The notes: generated from the sequence alone by a model not told the origin. A stretch of 64,000 nucleotides of DNA from Cycloclasticus sp. (GCA_002700385.1 PADC01000002.1:248001-312000); one strand, 5' to 3'; numbered from the stretch's first letter, positions 15,617 to 25,971 are shown. A program made the numbers and translations.

Positions 15617-18100
15617 ATGAATCAACAAACAAACACGTCCTCTTTTTATAAAAAAACTTTCATGCTGCTCTTCGTGTTAAGTTTACTTCTCGCTGCTATC
15701 GCTGCGTTGTATATAAAACTTACAGTTATTCCAGCACTCCCCGATGTTAATACATTAAAAAACATCCAGCTTCAAACGCCCATGAGCGTCTACAGTCGTG
15801 ATGGCTTACTCATTGCGAAGTTTGGAGAAAAAAAACGCATCCCTACTCAGTACGAAAACGTTCCTTCTACTCAAATAAAAGCATTTCTTGCCGCTGAAGA
15901 TAAGGATTTTTTTCAACATTCAGGTGTTGACTTTATCGGGCTCGTACGCGCTGCTGGCCAATTGATACTAACGGGTGAGAAAAAACAGGGTGGTAGCACC
16001 ATTACCATGCAAGTTGCCAGGAACTTTTTTCTTACAAAAGAAAAAACTTACATTAGAAAAATTCGGGAAATTTTGCTTTCGTTCATCATCGAAAATCAAC
16101 TGTCCAAGCAAGAGATACTGACCCTATATTTAAACAAAATTTACCTTGGCCACCGCTCGTATGGCATTGCCGCCGCCGCGCAAGTGTATTACAACTCATC
16201 ACTAGAAGAACTTTCTTTGGCACAACAGGCCATGATAGCCGGGCTACCAAAAGCGCCGTCCGCTTTCAACCCAATTACTAATCCGGAAAGAGCACTGACT
16301 CGTCGTAACTATGTCCTTAACCGACTGCTCAAGCTAAACTATATTACACAAAGTGATTTTGATCAGGCCATAGCTGAACCCATTTCTGCGGGCCTTTACT
16401 CCGCCTCTGTTCAGCTTGAAGCTCCCTATGTAGCTGAAATGGTTCGTAATGAAGTTTATAACATGTACGGTGATGAAATCTATAGTAATGGTATGCACGT
16501 GTATACAACGCTTGAAAGTTCGCACCAACGCGCTGCTAACCAGGCAGTCAAAAAAGCCCTACACCAATATGACCGACGCCACGGATACCGAGGAGTTCTA
16601 GGGCATATTAATTTGGATGAAATTAATTTAACTGATTTTGACACCTCCTTGCTGTCTTCGTATCAAAAAATTGGGGAAACTGAACCGGCTATCGTCATCT
16701 CTCTCTCAAAAGATAGCCTGCAGGCCATCACTTCTGATAATAAGACAATCGACATCACATGGGAAAACCTGAAGTGGGCTTCGCCTTATATCAATGAAAA
16801 TGCACAAGGGAAGCAACCAAAAACCCCCTCTGACATTCTCGCAGCTGGCAACATCATTCGTATTCGCCAACAACCGGATAGCGAAACCTTTGAACTCGCT
16901 CAAGTGCCCAATGTTTCAGGCGCCTTTGTTTCTATGGACCCCACTGATGGCGCTCTGACCGCTTTGGTCGGTGGCTACGATTTTTATTCTGGTAAATTTA
17001 ATCGCGCCTATCAGGCTAAACGGCAACCCGGCTCAGGGTTCAAACCCATTTTATATGCTGCCGCCCTCAGCAAAGGTTACACACCTGCGACATTAATCAA
17101 TGATGCGCCTGTTGTGTTCAATGACGCAGGATTGGAACGACAATGGCGCCCAGAAAACTATAGCGGTAAATTTTTTGGCCCTACGCGTTTACGTGACGCT
17201 CTCACTCACTCAAGAAATTTGGTTTCTATACGGATTTTAAGAGATATTGGTGTTAAATATACGCGGACTTTTGCCAGTCGCTTTGGCTTTCAGCCTAAAA
17301 CTCTGCCAAACAATCTCTCCTTATCACTTGGGAGTGGCAGCACAAACCCCTATCAAATGGCCACCGCCTATTCTGTTTTTGCCAATGGTGGCTTTAGCGT
17401 GACGCCTTATTTTATTGATAAAATAATCTCTGCCTCTGGTGAGGAGTTGTTTAAAGCCAACCCCGCTACCACAATCGAAAACCCGCCCCATTCAACGGAT
17501 GAAGACAACTTATTACTAAAATCAACGCTCACAACGCTCCTTGAAGACACCCATTCAACCGAAAACAATACGCTATCCGAGGCGCTTGTTGAACCGCCTA
17601 TTAAAAAAGCGAAACGCGTTATCTCACCGCAACTTAATTTTATTATTAACTCTATATTAAGAGATGTTATTAAACGCGGCACTGGGAGGCGCGCACTCTC
17701 TTTAGGCCGAACTGATCTAGCGGGCAAAACTGGGACCACAAACGATCAACGAGATGCCTGGTTCAATGGCTTCCACCCGTCACTCGTAGCAGTCGCCTGG
17801 GTTGGGCTTGACAACAGTAAACCCTTAGGTAATAAAGAAACTGGTGGGCGAGCCGCTTTACCTATTTGGATTGATTTTATGAAAGAGGCACTAAAAGACA
17901 CGCCTAATACCCCCCTTTCTCAACCCGAAGGCATCGTTGGTCTATTGATTGACCCTGAAACAGGCTTAAAAACAAGCTCATCGAACCAGAAAGCCATTTT
18001 TGAATACTTCCGAGAAGACAATATACCTGCATCAGATTCACAAGATAACGCCTTAGATAAACCGCTAACGCAACAACCCTCTATAGAAGAGTTATTTTAG
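15617..18100 (+). CDS. mrcA: Penicillin-binding protein 1A (bifunctional peptidoglycan synthase)
   Basis: Class A PBP with transglycosylase and transpeptidase activity. The 827-residue protein has a single N-terminal membrane anchor (FMLLFVLSLLLAAIAALYI), then the GT51 domain with the catalytic Glu94 in AAEDKDFFQH and the motif GGSTITMQVARNFF (about 125-138). An OB-like insert follows, then the transpeptidase domain with SxxK motif PGSGFKP (about 472-478), SRNL, and KTGTTNDQRDAWF (about 702-714). Divergence from pilM is a conserved arrangement. I see no strong ribosome site before the ATG at 15617. Confidence 0.97.
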   Translation: MNQQTNTSSFYKKTFMLLFVLSLLLAAIAALYIKLTVIPALPDVNTLKNIQLQTPMSVYSRDGLLIAKFGEKKRIPTQYENVPSTQIKAFLAAEDKDFFQHSGVDFIGLVRAAGQLILTGEKKQGGSTITMQVARNFFLTKEKTYIRKIREILLSFIIENQLSKQEILTLYLNKIYLGHRSYGIAAAAQVYYNSSLEELSLAQQAMIAGLPKAPSAFNPITNPERALTRRNYVLNRLLKLNYITQSDFDQAIAEPISAGLYSASVQLEAPYVAEMVRNEVYNMYGDEIYSNGMHVYTTLESSHQRAANQAVKKALHQYDRRHGYRGVLGHINLDEINLTDFDTSLLSSYQKIGETEPAIVISLSKDSLQAITSDNKTIDITWENLKWASPYINENAQGKQPKTPSDILAAGNIIRIRQQPDSETFELAQVPNVSGAFVSMDPTDGALTALVGGYDFYSGKFNRAYQAKRQPGSGFKPILYAAALSKGYTPATLINDAPVVFNDAGLERQWRPENYSGKFFGPTRLRDALTHSRNLVSIRILRDIGVKYTRTFASRFGFQPKTLPNNLSLSLGSGSTNPYQMATAYSVFANGGFSVTPYFIDKIISASGEELFKANPATTIENPPHSTDEDNLLLKSTLTTLLEDTHSTENNTLSEALVEPPIKKAKRVISPQLNFIINSILRDVIKRGTGRRALSLGRTDLAGKTGTTNDQRDAWFNGFHPSLVAVAWVGLDNSKPLGNKETGGRAALPIWIDFMKEALKDTPNTPLSQPEGIVGLLIDPETGLKTSSSNQKAIFEYFREDNIPASDSQDNALDKPLTQQPSIEELF

Positions 18101-18114
18101 TAGTTTACTCGCAT

Positions 18115-18143
18115 AAAAAAACGCACCTGACGGTGCGTTTTTT
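18115..18143. terminator. Bidirectional terminator between mrcA and gltA
   Basis: Stem ACGCACC (18121-18127) / GGTGCGT (18132-18138) with the loop TGAC, flanked by six A on the left and five T on the right, so it can work in both directions. It serves the convergent ends of mrcA (+) and gltA (-). Confidence 0.85.
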
Positions 18144-18157
18144 GACTTTAATTAAAA

Positions 18158-19450
18158 CTAACGATCATCAAGAGGAACATAATCACGCTTTGGCGCGCCT
18201 TTATACAACTGACGTGGGCGACCAATTCTTCCATTTGGATCAGCCATCATCTCCAACCAATGAGACACCCACCCAGAAGTTCGCGCCAGTGCAAACATCA
18301 CGGTAAACATACTAACGGGAATCCCTAAGGCCTTGTAAATAACGCCTGAGTAGAAATCAACATTTGGGTACAATTTACGCTCAACAAAATAGTCATCTTT
18401 TAACGCAATTTCTTCCAATTTCATTGCTAATTCAAACATCGGATCTTCGGTACCTGTTTCTTCCAATACCTCATGACATACTTTCCTAATAATCGTTGCC
18501 CTTGGATCAAAGTTCTTATAAACGCGATGTCCAAAACCCATTAATTTGAATGGGTCATTTTTATCTTTTGCCCTTTCTAAAAACTCGGGAATATTTTCAA
18601 CGCTGCCTATTTCATCCAACATTTTAAGTACGCCTTCGTTCGCTCCACCATGAGCAGGCCCCCATAACGCTGCAATACCTGCAGAAATACAAGCAAACGG
18701 ATTTGCGCCCGTGCTACCGACCAACCTAACCGTTGACGTACTCGCATTTTGTTCGTGATCAGCGTGCAATATGAACAATAAATTTAACGCTTTAGCCGCT
18801 ACTGGACTCACTTCGTAGTCCTCACAGGGCACTGAAAACATCATATGTAATAAGTTTTCGCAGTAATCTAAGTCATTTCGCGGATAAACAATCGGTTCAC
18901 CAATAGAGTGCTTATAACAGGCTGCCGCAATAGTCGGGAGCTTAGAAATCAGCCGGTGCGCTGAAATCATTAAGTGCTCCTCATCATTCATATTTAAGCC
19001 ATCATGATAAAAAGCGGCCAATGAACCCACAACGCCCATCATCATCGACATCGGGTGCGCATCATGATAGAAGCCATCAAAGAATTTTTTCAATGACTCA
19101 TTAATCATCGTATGACGGCTGATAATATTGCTAAAAGAAGCAAACTCCTCTTTATTTGGCAGCTCACCATGGATAAGCAAATAAGCTGTTTCCAAATAAT
19201 TACTTTTTTCTGCTAGCTGATCTATAGGGTATCCACGATGCAATAAAATCCCTTTGTCACCATCAATAAACGTGATATCACTTTCGCAGCTCGCCGTTGT
19301 TCCAAAACTTGGGTCATGCGTAAAATACCCCAAAGCGCCCGGTATACCTTTTACATCAATTGTTGGGTTGCCAAGCGTCCCCTCAAGTAGGGGCAGCTCT
19401 ACACTTTTACCCGTGGTATTATCTGTTAATGTTAAACTCTTTGATGACAT
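18158..19450 (-). CDS. gltA: Citrate synthase (type II, hexameric)
   Basis: Condenses acetyl-CoA with oxaloacetate at the entry to the TCA cycle. The 430-residue length and the N-terminal beta domain ([20 protein letters not shown]) match the NADH-sensitive type II enzymes of gammaproteobacteria. Active-site segments seen are [15 protein letters not shown] (His), [13 protein letters not shown] (His, about 305) and [16 protein letters not shown] (Asp, about 362). It is a stand-alone gene converging with mrcA across a shared terminator. Confidence 0.98.
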   Translation of the reverse strand: MSSKSLTLTDNTTGKSVELPLLEGTLGNPTIDVKGIPGALGYFTHDPSFGTTASCESDITFIDGDKGILLHRGYPIDQLAEKSNYLETAYLLIHGELPNKEEFASFSNIISRHTMINESLKKFFDGFYHDAHPMSMMMGVVGSLAAFYHDGLNMNDEEHLMISAHRLISKLPTIAAACYKHSIGEPIVYPRNDLDYCENLLHMMFSVPCEDYEVSPVAAKALNLLFILHADHEQNASTSTVRLVGSTGANPFACISAGIAALWGPAHGGANEGVLKMLDEIGSVENIPEFLERAKDKNDPFKLMGFGHRVYKNFDPRATIIRKVCHEVLEETGTEDPMFELAMKLEEIALKDDYFVERKLYPNVDFYSGVIYKALGIPVSMFTVMFALARTSGWVSHWLEMMADPNGRIGRPRQLYKGAPKRDYVPLDDR

Positions 19451-19545
19451 TTATAACTCCCTATTTACTGAGACAGCCCTGTCCACTATCTCCGCGCATA
19501 GATAACGCTGCGCTCATTAAAATAAATTAAATTTGACCCATGATT

Positions 19546-21000
19546 CTAACGGACTATCTTAATCAGGTCACCCAATTTGGGCTCCCTATTGGGGAAAAGA
19601 TTGTTTAAAAGCCTTAATTGATCCCCAACATGGTGCGTTATGGGTGAATTTTTGGCGAGCATTTTTATACTTCTATGATGGCGATCAACTTTAACCAGCT
19701 TAATCTTTAATGCTTTTGCCACACGTCTGTCCTTATCATCAAGGGACGAAAAGCTTTTTATGCTCTCAAGCACTTGCCGATCAACCCTCACAAATTTGTC
19801 TGGCTGCTTTGCTGCTGCATAAAAAATAAAAGCCCTTAGCCCATCAAACAACACAACAACCCGGACTCTTCCTTGCCCATAAGGCGTTTTACCTGTAGTA
19901 ATCGCTTGATAACCTGACAGTTCGCCTAGCTTGAATGGCGCCTCGCTAAGCCTTTCTTTCAGCCCTAATCTTTTTTCTAAAAACTCTCTGGGCGTTATTT
20001 TTTTATTTAAATCTTCTAACCGTAACTGCATAAACGCATCATTATTGGGCGTTATTGCGGTGATCGAGTCCGGTTTATTCGATATAAGCCAATCGCTCGG
20101 GAAATCCAGCTTAAAATTCAGCTCGGGGTGGTAAAAACGCCGCCCCCGGATAATCCCATCTTTTTCGCTATCGCCAAACGTTAAGCCCTCTATTTTCTTT
20201 AGAAAAAAGATATCCTGCTTCTGAGTACCCGAGGAATTAACAACAGGCCCAACATGTCCTAGCACTTGCTGAAGGCGAGTATCATTATCCGGATGTGTCG
20301 AAAAAACTCCATGGTAAGCCATTGGCTCACGCCCTTGCTCTGCCGCTAATTTTTTATCAAACAATTCTTGATTTTTGAGAACCGCAATAACACTTCTCAT
20401 AGCGGCGGCGGAATACCCTGCTTTTCTTAGATAATCCGCCCCCAAACCATCGGCTTCCAATTCATGCTCACGCCCGTAGCCTCTGACAATACTTGTCCCT
20501 AGAATATTGCTTAATTGGCCTGCACCCTGCACACCAGAAGCAGCCGCGATAAGGCCCCCTATTAAATGGGTTGCCGTTGATAAACTGTGTTGCCGTACCG
20601 AATGCCTGGCTGTCACATGGCCTAATTCATGGCCTAAAACGGCTGCCAATTCGGCCTCACTGTTAAGATAAGCTAATAAACCACGCGTTATGTATATATA
20701 ACCACCCGGCAAAGCAAACGCATTCACTTGCGGGCTGTCCAACAAAGTAAATCGGTAAATCAAGCTTTGTCGATGGCTAACTCGCGCGACTCGGTCGCCC
20801 ACTGATTGTATATATTGTTGAAGCGCAGGGTTATCGTAAAGGCGATAGGTTTTCATAACTTGTCGGCTATGTTGTCTTCCTAAGGCCAGCTCTTCTTGCT
20901 CCGACATCAAAACAAAATCCTGTTGCCCAGTCACCGGGTTTATCGAACAACCCGCACTGAACACCAGAATTAATATCACTAAATAGATACGATTCACCAT
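19546..21000 (-). CDS. M48-family metalloprotease, lipoprotein or periplasmic (BepA/YfgC-like)
   Basis: The product is about 484 residues and starts MVNRIYLVILILVFSAGC, a lipoprotein signal with a lipobox ending at Cys18. The peptidase M48 domain follows with the zinc motif HELGH in AAVLGHELGHVTARH and the third ligand Glu in GREHELEADGLG. A C-terminal region with a small basic motif resembles a LysM-like fold (SPITHHVGDQLRLLNNLFP); that assignment is weak. I chose the ATG at 21000 because TGGAG sits about 8 bp upstream; the longer frame to 21051 runs into the rpmE terminator. The likely role is quality control of outer-membrane proteins, by family analogy with BepA. Confidence 0.88.
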   Translation of the reverse strand: MVNRIYLVILILVFSAGCSINPVTGQQDFVLMSEQEELALGRQHSRQVMKTYRLYDNPALQQYIQSVGDRVARVSHRQSLIYRFTLLDSPQVNAFALPGGYIYITRGLLAYLNSEAELAAVLGHELGHVTARHSVRQHSLSTATHLIGGLIAAASGVQGAGQLSNILGTSIVRGYGREHELEADGLGADYLRKAGYSAAAMRSVIAVLKNQELFDKKLAAEQGREPMAYHGVFSTHPDNDTRLQQVLGHVGPVVNSSGTQKQDIFFLKKIEGLTFGDSEKDGIIRGRRFYHPELNFKLDFPSDWLISNKPDSITAITPNNDAFMQLRLEDLNKKITPREFLEKRLGLKERLSEAPFKLGELSGYQAITTGKTPYGQGRVRVVVLFDGLRAFIFYAAAKQPDKFVRVDRQVLESIKSFSSLDDKDRRVAKALKIKLVKVDRHHRSIKMLAKNSPITHHVGDQLRLLNNLFPNREPKLGDLIKIVR

Positions 21001-21023
21001 GTTTTGTCTCCAAAGCAGTTGGG

Positions 21024-21052
21024 CAAAAAAAATGCTACCAAAAGGTAGCATT
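21024..21052 (-). terminator. Rho-independent terminator after rpmE
   Basis: Stem AATGCTACC (21031-21039) / GGTAGCATT (21044-21052) with an AAAA loop on the plus strand. Read on the minus strand it is followed by a run of T residues (21030-21024). It lies 25 bp after the rpmE stop and just upstream of the M48 gene start. Confidence 0.85.
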
Positions 21053-21076
21053 CATATTACACTTTTTAATGATCGT

Positions 21077-21283
21077 TTATCCACGCTGATAACGTTTATT
21101 AAACTTGTCCACACGGCCAGCCGTGTCAACAATACGCTGTTTACCGGTATAAAAAGGATGACATTCTGAACAAGATTCAATATGCAGCTCGGATTTACTT
21201 AAAGTTGACCTTGTTTTAAACGTGTTGCCACAACTGCAAGTCACTGCTACTTCGTTATATTCTGGGTGTGTCTCTGGTTTCAT
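21077..21283 (-). CDS. rpmE: 50S ribosomal protein L31, zinc-binding form
   Basis: A 68-residue ribosomal protein. The zinc-type pattern is intact: Cys16 and Cys18 in VTCSCGN, then Cys37 and Cys40 in [14 protein letters not shown]. It starts at an ATG preceded by AGAGAAG. The C-minus (zinc-free) form used under zinc starvation is not present in this window. It is a monocistronic gene with its own terminator. Confidence 0.98.
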   Translation of the reverse strand: MKPETHPEYNEVAVTCSCGNTFKTRSTLSKSELHIESCSECHPFYTGKQRIVDTAGRVDKFNKRYQRG

Positions 21284-21391
21284 AATCTTCTCTAAAATCT
21301 TGTGACGGGACGACTCTGTCCTTCGCTCGGTCGCGCATCATACGAAAATTACCGCGTTTTAGCAAGTGCTTTCATTGTGATGCGTCTTCGG

Positions 21392-21397
21392 TATGAT
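21392..21397 (+). promoter_or_regulatory. Probable -10 box for the ExoIII-like gene
   Basis: TATGAT, 32 bp before the ATG at 21429, with a preceding CGG and no clear -35. It supports the shorter start, because the longer reading frame would begin inside this box. Confidence 0.35.
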
Positions 21398-21428
21398 GTT
21401 CGTTTATTTATTTGTAACCATTTTGCAC

Positions 21429-22205
21429 ATGAAAATCGTCTCCATTAATATCAACGGCATTCGCGCGGGAGAAAGAAAAGGCTTTTTCAGTTGGATAAGC
21501 GCACTTGATGCCGACGTCATCTGTCTTCAGGAAATTAAAGCTCAAGAAGACCAACTCACCAACCACACGTTTTGGCCGGAAAGTTATCATTGCTATTATT
21601 ACCCCGCCGAAAAGAAAGGGTATAGTGGTGTTGCGATTTTTTCAAAACAAAAACCTGACCAAGTCACTAAGGGCATCGGTTGGGATGATTTTGATACCGA
21701 AGGTCGTTTTATTGAGGCGACTTTCGGCGATTTGCACGTTTCCTCCATTTATATGCCCTCAGGTTCCTCAAAAGAGGAACGCCAAGCTTTTAAATATGAC
21801 CTAATGGATCGGTTGATGCCGGTTTTAAGAGATAAACAACAGGACGGCAAGCAACATATCATCTGTGGCGACTGGAATATTGCACATAAAAAAATAGACA
21901 TCAAAAACTGGCGAGGAAACCAAAAAAACTCCGGCTTTTTACCGGAAGAACGCGCTTGGATGGATGAGCTATTTGGCAAAGAGGGATGGGGAGATGCCTT
22001 TCGACTGATCAATCAAGAAGCTGAACAATACACTTGGTGGTCCAATCGAGGGCAAGCGTGGGCAAACAATACGGGGTGGAGAATTGATTACCAGGTTGTT
22101 TCTGACAATCTTAAAAACTCCGTAACGGGTGCAACCATCTACAAAGACGAACGCTTTTCTGATCATGCACCTCTAATTATCGACTACAATATCCCAAATA
22201 AATAA
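21429..22205 (+). CDS. xth: Exodeoxyribonuclease III family protein, Crc-like but with nuclease residues intact
   Basis: The 258-residue product begins MKIVSININGIRA and has the ExoIII/AP-endonuclease fold. Metal and catalytic residues are all present: Asn7, the Glu in CLQEIKAQ, GDWNIA (Asp/Asn), WRIDYQVV (Asp) and SDHAPLI (Asp-His). The overall sequence (ADVICLQ, DIKNWRGNQK, GFLPEERAWMDELFG, WWSNRGQA) is closer to Pseudomonas Crc, as I recall it, than to E. coli XthA. Crc has lost the catalytic groups; this protein has not. It probably acts in base-excision repair. The ATG at 21429 is preferred over 21393, since SININGI is the family N-terminus. The AmpG-like gene starts 2 bp after it. Confidence 0.9.
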   Translation: MKIVSININGIRAGERKGFFSWISALDADVICLQEIKAQEDQLTNHTFWPESYHCYYYPAEKKGYSGVAIFSKQKPDQVTKGIGWDDFDTEGRFIEATFGDLHVSSIYMPSGSSKEERQAFKYDLMDRLMPVLRDKQQDGKQHIICGDWNIAHKKIDIKNWRGNQKNSGFLPEERAWMDELFGKEGWGDAFRLINQEAEQYTWWSNRGQAWANNTGWRIDYQVVSDNLKNSVTGATIYKDERFSDHAPLIIDYNIPNK

Positions 22206-22207
22206 CC

Positions 22208-23755
22208 ATGCCCCCACCCACGACAAACAGCCGCTGGCTTGGCCCTATTCGTGCTTTTTCTCAGCCGCCGGTCATCGCCATGTTTTTTTTGGGTATTTCC
22301 GCGGGTATTCCATTGCTGCTCATTTTTTCTTCTCTCGGTTTATGGCTACGGGAAGCTGGCATAGAGCGCGCCACTGTCACCTATTTTAGCTGGGCCGCTC
22401 TGGGCTATTCTTTTAAGTTTGTGTGGGCGCCCCTTATTGATAAATTACCACTGCCGATTTTAACCTCCTGGTTGGGGTATCGCCGTGGTTGGCTTTTACT
22501 GTCTCAACTCATGGTTATGAGCTCCATTGTACTCATGGCGGCAGTGAACCCGCTTCAAGATAGTCTCCACTTGATGGCTTTTGGGGCGATTTTGCTTGGC
22601 TTTTCATCGGCTACACAAGATATCGTTATCGACGCATACCGCATTGAATCCGCCGAAAATAAATTGCAGGCGCTGACCTCCTCTAGCTATATCGCTGGAT
22701 ATCGAATCGGCATGATCATTTCAGGTGCTGGCGCCTTATTGCTGGCCAGTTACTTTGGCTCTAGTATAGAAAGCTACAGTTATATCGCTTGGCAGTGGAC
22801 ATACTTGACCATGGCTAGCCTTATGTTGATTGGCGTTTTCACCACGTTAATTATTTCTGAGCCAAGCCAACAAATTCACAACGATTTTTTCCATGACAGG
22901 CGTGAACACGTGCAACTTCTTTTACTTTTTAGCCTGCTTGTCTGTAGTTTTATTACCGTCTATTTTTTTAGCTCCCCCATAGCGAATAGCTTAAAAAACC
23001 AGCTGGCCACTTTCTTGGTAAACACACCCCTCGCGAGTTTTATTGTTGAATTCTGTCGCTTAACGCTCAGTATTATGTCTATGGCCGCCCTTGCGCGGCT
23101 CTTGATTTCTTGCGGCCTTGTCTCATCCTCTGTTGTTGCCAAAAGTTATATCGACCCTATCAAAGATTTTTTTTCTCGCTACGGCTATACCCTGGCCTGG
23201 TTACTATTAGCATTAATTGGCCTTTATCGAATATCAGATATTGTTTTAGGGGTTATTTCCAATATTTTTTATCAAGACATTGGCTTCACAAAACCTGAAA
23301 TTGCGAGCGTCGTCAAAACATTTGGCTTATTGATGACACTACTAGGCGGCTTTTTAGGTGGCTTGCTGGTCTTACGCTTTGGCGTGATTCGCATTCTATT
23401 TGCTGGCGCCCTCTTATCGGCACTCACTAACTTACTCTTCATGTTGCTAGCACAAACTGGGCACCATTTGCCGATGCTGTATGTGGTAATTTCCGCCGAC
23501 AATCTATCGGCTGGCCTTGCCAGTGCTGCCTTTATTGCCTTTCTATCCAGCTTAACCAATGTATCATTTACCGCCGTTCAATACGCCATTTTTAGCTCGC
23601 TAATGACCTTGTTGCCTAAGTTGTTTGGCGGATATTCAGGATCAATGGTTGAATCAATAGGGTATGAGCAGTTTTTTCTAATAACCGCCCTCATGGGGCT
23701 CCCAGTCCTCATCCTTATTGGCATGATTAATAGGCACCTTAAATTGAAGGAATAG
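22208..23755 (+). CDS. ampG: AmpG-like MFS permease
   Basis: An integral inner-membrane protein of 515 residues with about 12-14 hydrophobic helices. The N-terminus PPVIAMFFLGISAGIPLLLI and the segments FVWAPLIDKLPLP, GYRRGWLLLSQ and ATQDIVIDAYRIE are typical of AmpG, the importer of GlcNAc-anhydromuropeptides for cell-wall recycling. It starts 2 bp after the ExoIII-like gene and is probably co-transcribed. Assignment to the AmpG family is good. Whether it carries muropeptides or another ligand cannot be told from sequence alone. Confidence 0.85.
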   Translation: MPPPTTNSRWLGPIRAFSQPPVIAMFFLGISAGIPLLLIFSSLGLWLREAGIERATVTYFSWAALGYSFKFVWAPLIDKLPLPILTSWLGYRRGWLLLSQLMVMSSIVLMAAVNPLQDSLHLMAFGAILLGFSSATQDIVIDAYRIESAENKLQALTSSSYIAGYRIGMIISGAGALLLASYFGSSIESYSYIAWQWTYLTMASLMLIGVFTTLIISEPSQQIHNDFFHDRREHVQLLLLFSLLVCSFITVYFFSSPIANSLKNQLATFLVNTPLASFIVEFCRLTLSIMSMAALARLLISCGLVSSSVVAKSYIDPIKDFFSRYGYTLAWLLLALIGLYRISDIVLGVISNIFYQDIGFTKPEIASVVKTFGLLMTLLGGFLGGLLVLRFGVIRILFAGALLSALTNLLFMLLAQTGHHLPMLYVVISADNLSAGLASAAFIAFLSSLTNVSFTAVQYAIFSSLMTLLPKLFGGYSGSMVESIGYEQFFLITALMGLPVLILIGMINRHLKLKE

Positions 23756-23789
23756 TCTCTTTAAGAACCTTCAGCCTGATTAATTAAGC

Positions 23790-24230
23790 CTAATCTATAT
23801 AAAATTGTCGCTTAAAACTAAACGTAAACGGCTTTACTACACCGTCTGGTTTTATGCTGATATTAAACGTAACCATCTCTTTGTTTGATAAGGCAAACTC
23901 ACTAAGGTAGTAAATCGCCTTACCTTCCGTCACTCTTCTCGGTTCTAATGTTTTTAGCTGTCCTGCAAGGTTTTTTGCATTAATGGACACACTCGCATTT
24001 ACCGGCTGGGGTAGTTGCCCTGGATTTTGTTTTTTTTGAACTGAAAGATTCAACACGCCTTTATATTTGCTTCTCAATATACCGTATGCCGTTGCCATTG
24101 TCGGCGGTAACGTGTTGGCAGTAAATGCATTGTAATAGACGATATAGTCACCAAAATCATAGGCATTATCGGCTTCACCTATGGCAGGCATTAAAAACAA
24201 AAACAATAAACAGTATTTTTTTAGTTGCAT
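23790..24230 (-). CDS. DUF4426 family secreted protein
   Basis: A 146-residue protein with a cleavable signal peptide (KKYCLLFLFLMPAIGEA) and a predicted all-beta body (FGDYIVYYNAFTANTLPP, GVLNLSVQKK, FNISIKPDGVVKPFTFSFKRQFY). This is the DUF4426 family, whose genes commonly sit beside metW and metX in gammaproteobacteria, as here. It starts 2 bp after the metW stop, so it is the last gene of the metX-metW unit. Its function is unknown; the periplasmic location contrasts with its cytoplasmic partners. Confidence 0.8.
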   Translation of the reverse strand: MQLKKYCLLFLFLMPAIGEADNAYDFGDYIVYYNAFTANTLPPTMATAYGILRSKYKGVLNLSVQKKQNPGQLPQPVNASVSINAKNLAGQLKTLEPRRVTEGKAIYYLSEFALSNKEMVTFNISIKPDGVVKPFTFSFKRQFYID

Positions 24231-24232
24231 TG

Positions 24233-24835
24233 TTATTTCTCATCCAATTGATATAAAGCCACTTCACCAAACAAGTTAGGCCACAGTTTCATTAATGTAC
24301 TGGATTGGTGCTCATAATCCACAATCCCTTTTTTTGAAATGACCATTGAACGTTGCTCACAAAACTGTTCAAAATCTTTTACCGTGCATAAATGGATATT
24401 CTTTGTCTCATACCATTCGGCCGGCAACGCCTTAGAAACCGGCATACGCCCCTTTATTGACAAATAAAGGCGACACTTCCATAAACCAAAATTTGGAAAT
24501 GTTACGATACTTTTGCGCCCAACTCGCAGCATTTCATCCAGTGTTTTATCTGGTCGATGAAGCGCCTGTAGGGCCTGAGTCATAATAACGTAATCAAAAG
24601 AAGCATCTGCAAAATCTGTTAGCCCGGCTTCTAAGTCTGCCTGAATAATATTGATGTTATTTTTTATACAACTCAAAACATTTTGTTGATCTATTTCAAC
24701 CCCATAACCGCTCACTTGACGGTTTCGCTGCAACCAATCCAATAAAGCACCATCACCGCACCCCAAATCTAAAACTCTTGAACCAGGTTCAATCCATTCA
24801 CAAATTTTTTCTAATTCTGGCCTAAGTTGACTCAT
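24233..24835 (-). CDS. metW: Methionine biosynthesis protein MetW
   Basis: A SAM-dependent methyltransferase-fold protein of 200 residues. Motif I is [15 protein letters not shown] (about residues 21-35), followed by GYGVEID and [15 protein letters not shown]. The C-terminal half has [14 protein letters not shown], typical of MetW. It partners MetX in the homoserine acylation step; in organisms studied both are needed for methionine synthesis. The metX stop overlaps its start by 4 bp. Confidence 0.96.
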   Translation of the reverse strand: MSQLRPELEKICEWIEPGSRVLDLGCGDGALLDWLQRNRQVSGYGVEIDQQNVLSCIKNNINIIQADLEAGLTDFADASFDYVIMTQALQALHRPDKTLDEMLRVGRKSIVTFPNFGLWKCRLYLSIKGRMPVSKALPAEWYETKNIHLCTVKDFEQFCEQRSMVISKKGIVDYEHQSSTLMKLWPNLFGEVALYQLDEK

Positions 24836-25971
24836 TCCGACACCTCAATATTTTGCATATATGCGCTGAAGGCATTGAGATAATCTTCATTTTTTACTAA
24901 AAAGGCATCATGGCCATGATTAGACTCAAATTCGATATAACTGACATCACGGTTTGCATCGGTTAGTGCGCTCACAATTTCTTTCGAACGCGCCGGTGAA
25001 AATCGCCAATCAGTGGTAAAAGAAGCTAAAAAGAATTTAGCCTGCACTTTTCTAAATACCGCTGACAAATCACCGCCTTCTTTGCCGGCAGGGTCAAAAT
25101 AATCCAGCGCTTTGGTCATCAATAAGTAGGTATTTGCATCGAAATGGCTGGCGAACGACTCGCCTTGATGGCGCAAATAACTTTCAACTTGAAACTCAAC
25201 GCCGAAGTCGTAATTTAGCTGCTCATTTTTCAACTCACGGCCAAACTTATCACCCATCGCATCATCTGATAAATAGGTTATATGACCCAACATTCTAGCC
25301 ACCTTTAAACCACTGATTGGCACAGTCCCATGGTCGTAATAACACCCCTCATGAAAATCGGGATCACTCATAATTGCTTGTCGAGCCACCGCATTAAAAG
25401 CAATATTTTGCGCCGATAATTTTGGCGCAGAAGCGATAACAATTGAGTGGCGCAGCATACTCGGGAATTGAATCGCCCATTGAAGTGCTTGCATGCCGCC
25501 TAAACTGCCGCCCGCTACCGCCGCCCATTGTGAGACACCTAATGTGTCAGCCAATCTTTTTTGATAATTGACCCAATCGACAACCGTAACAATCGGAAAA
25601 TCTTTACCATACGCCTGAGACGTCTTAGGATTGATACTGCGAGGGCCTGTTGAACCGTTACAATGACCCAGGTTACAGGGCGATACCACAAAAAAACGGT
25701 TCGTATCAATGGCCTTACCCGGCCCAATGCATATGTCCCACCAACCCGGCTTCCGATCCGCCTCAGAATGGTAACCAGCAGCATGGTGATCTGCTGATAA
25801 AGCATGACAAACTAAAACAGCATTATCTGCTTTTTTATTCAATGTGCCGTAAGTTTCATACACAATATCGTATTGCTCAATAACCTTACCGCTCTCAAGC
25901 AAAAGAGGCTCTTCAAAATGGCGTGTTTGTGGTTGAACGATTCCCACAGAATCTGTTTTAGTAATAGACAA
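24832..25971 (-). CDS. metX: Homoserine O-acyltransferase MetX
   Basis: Alpha/beta-hydrolase enzyme that acylates homoserine as the first committed step to methionine. The 379-residue protein has [10 protein letters not shown], the nucleophile elbow [12 protein letters not shown] (Ser, about residue 155), the catalytic Asp in [10 protein letters not shown], and His in [11 protein letters not shown]. MetX enzymes can use acetyl-CoA or succinyl-CoA and I cannot decide which here. It is the first gene of metX-metW-DUF4426 and diverges from the sulfite reductase gene, so methionine and sulfur assimilation meet at one intergenic region. Confidence 0.96.
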   Translation of the reverse strand: MSITKTDSVGIVQPQTRHFEEPLLLESGKVIEQYDIVYETYGTLNKKADNAVLVCHALSADHHAAGYHSEADRKPGWWDICIGPGKAIDTNRFFVVSPCNLGHCNGSTGPRSINPKTSQAYGKDFPIVTVVDWVNYQKRLADTLGVSQWAAVAGGSLGGMQALQWAIQFPSMLRHSIVIASAPKLSAQNIAFNAVARQAIMSDPDFHEGCYYDHGTVPISGLKVARMLGHITYLSDDAMGDKFGRELKNEQLNYDFGVEFQVESYLRHQGESFASHFDANTYLLMTKALDYFDPAGKEGGDLSAVFRKVQAKFFLASFTTDWRFSPARSKEIVSALTDANRDVSYIEFESNHGHDAFLVKNEDYLNAFSAYMQNIEVSE

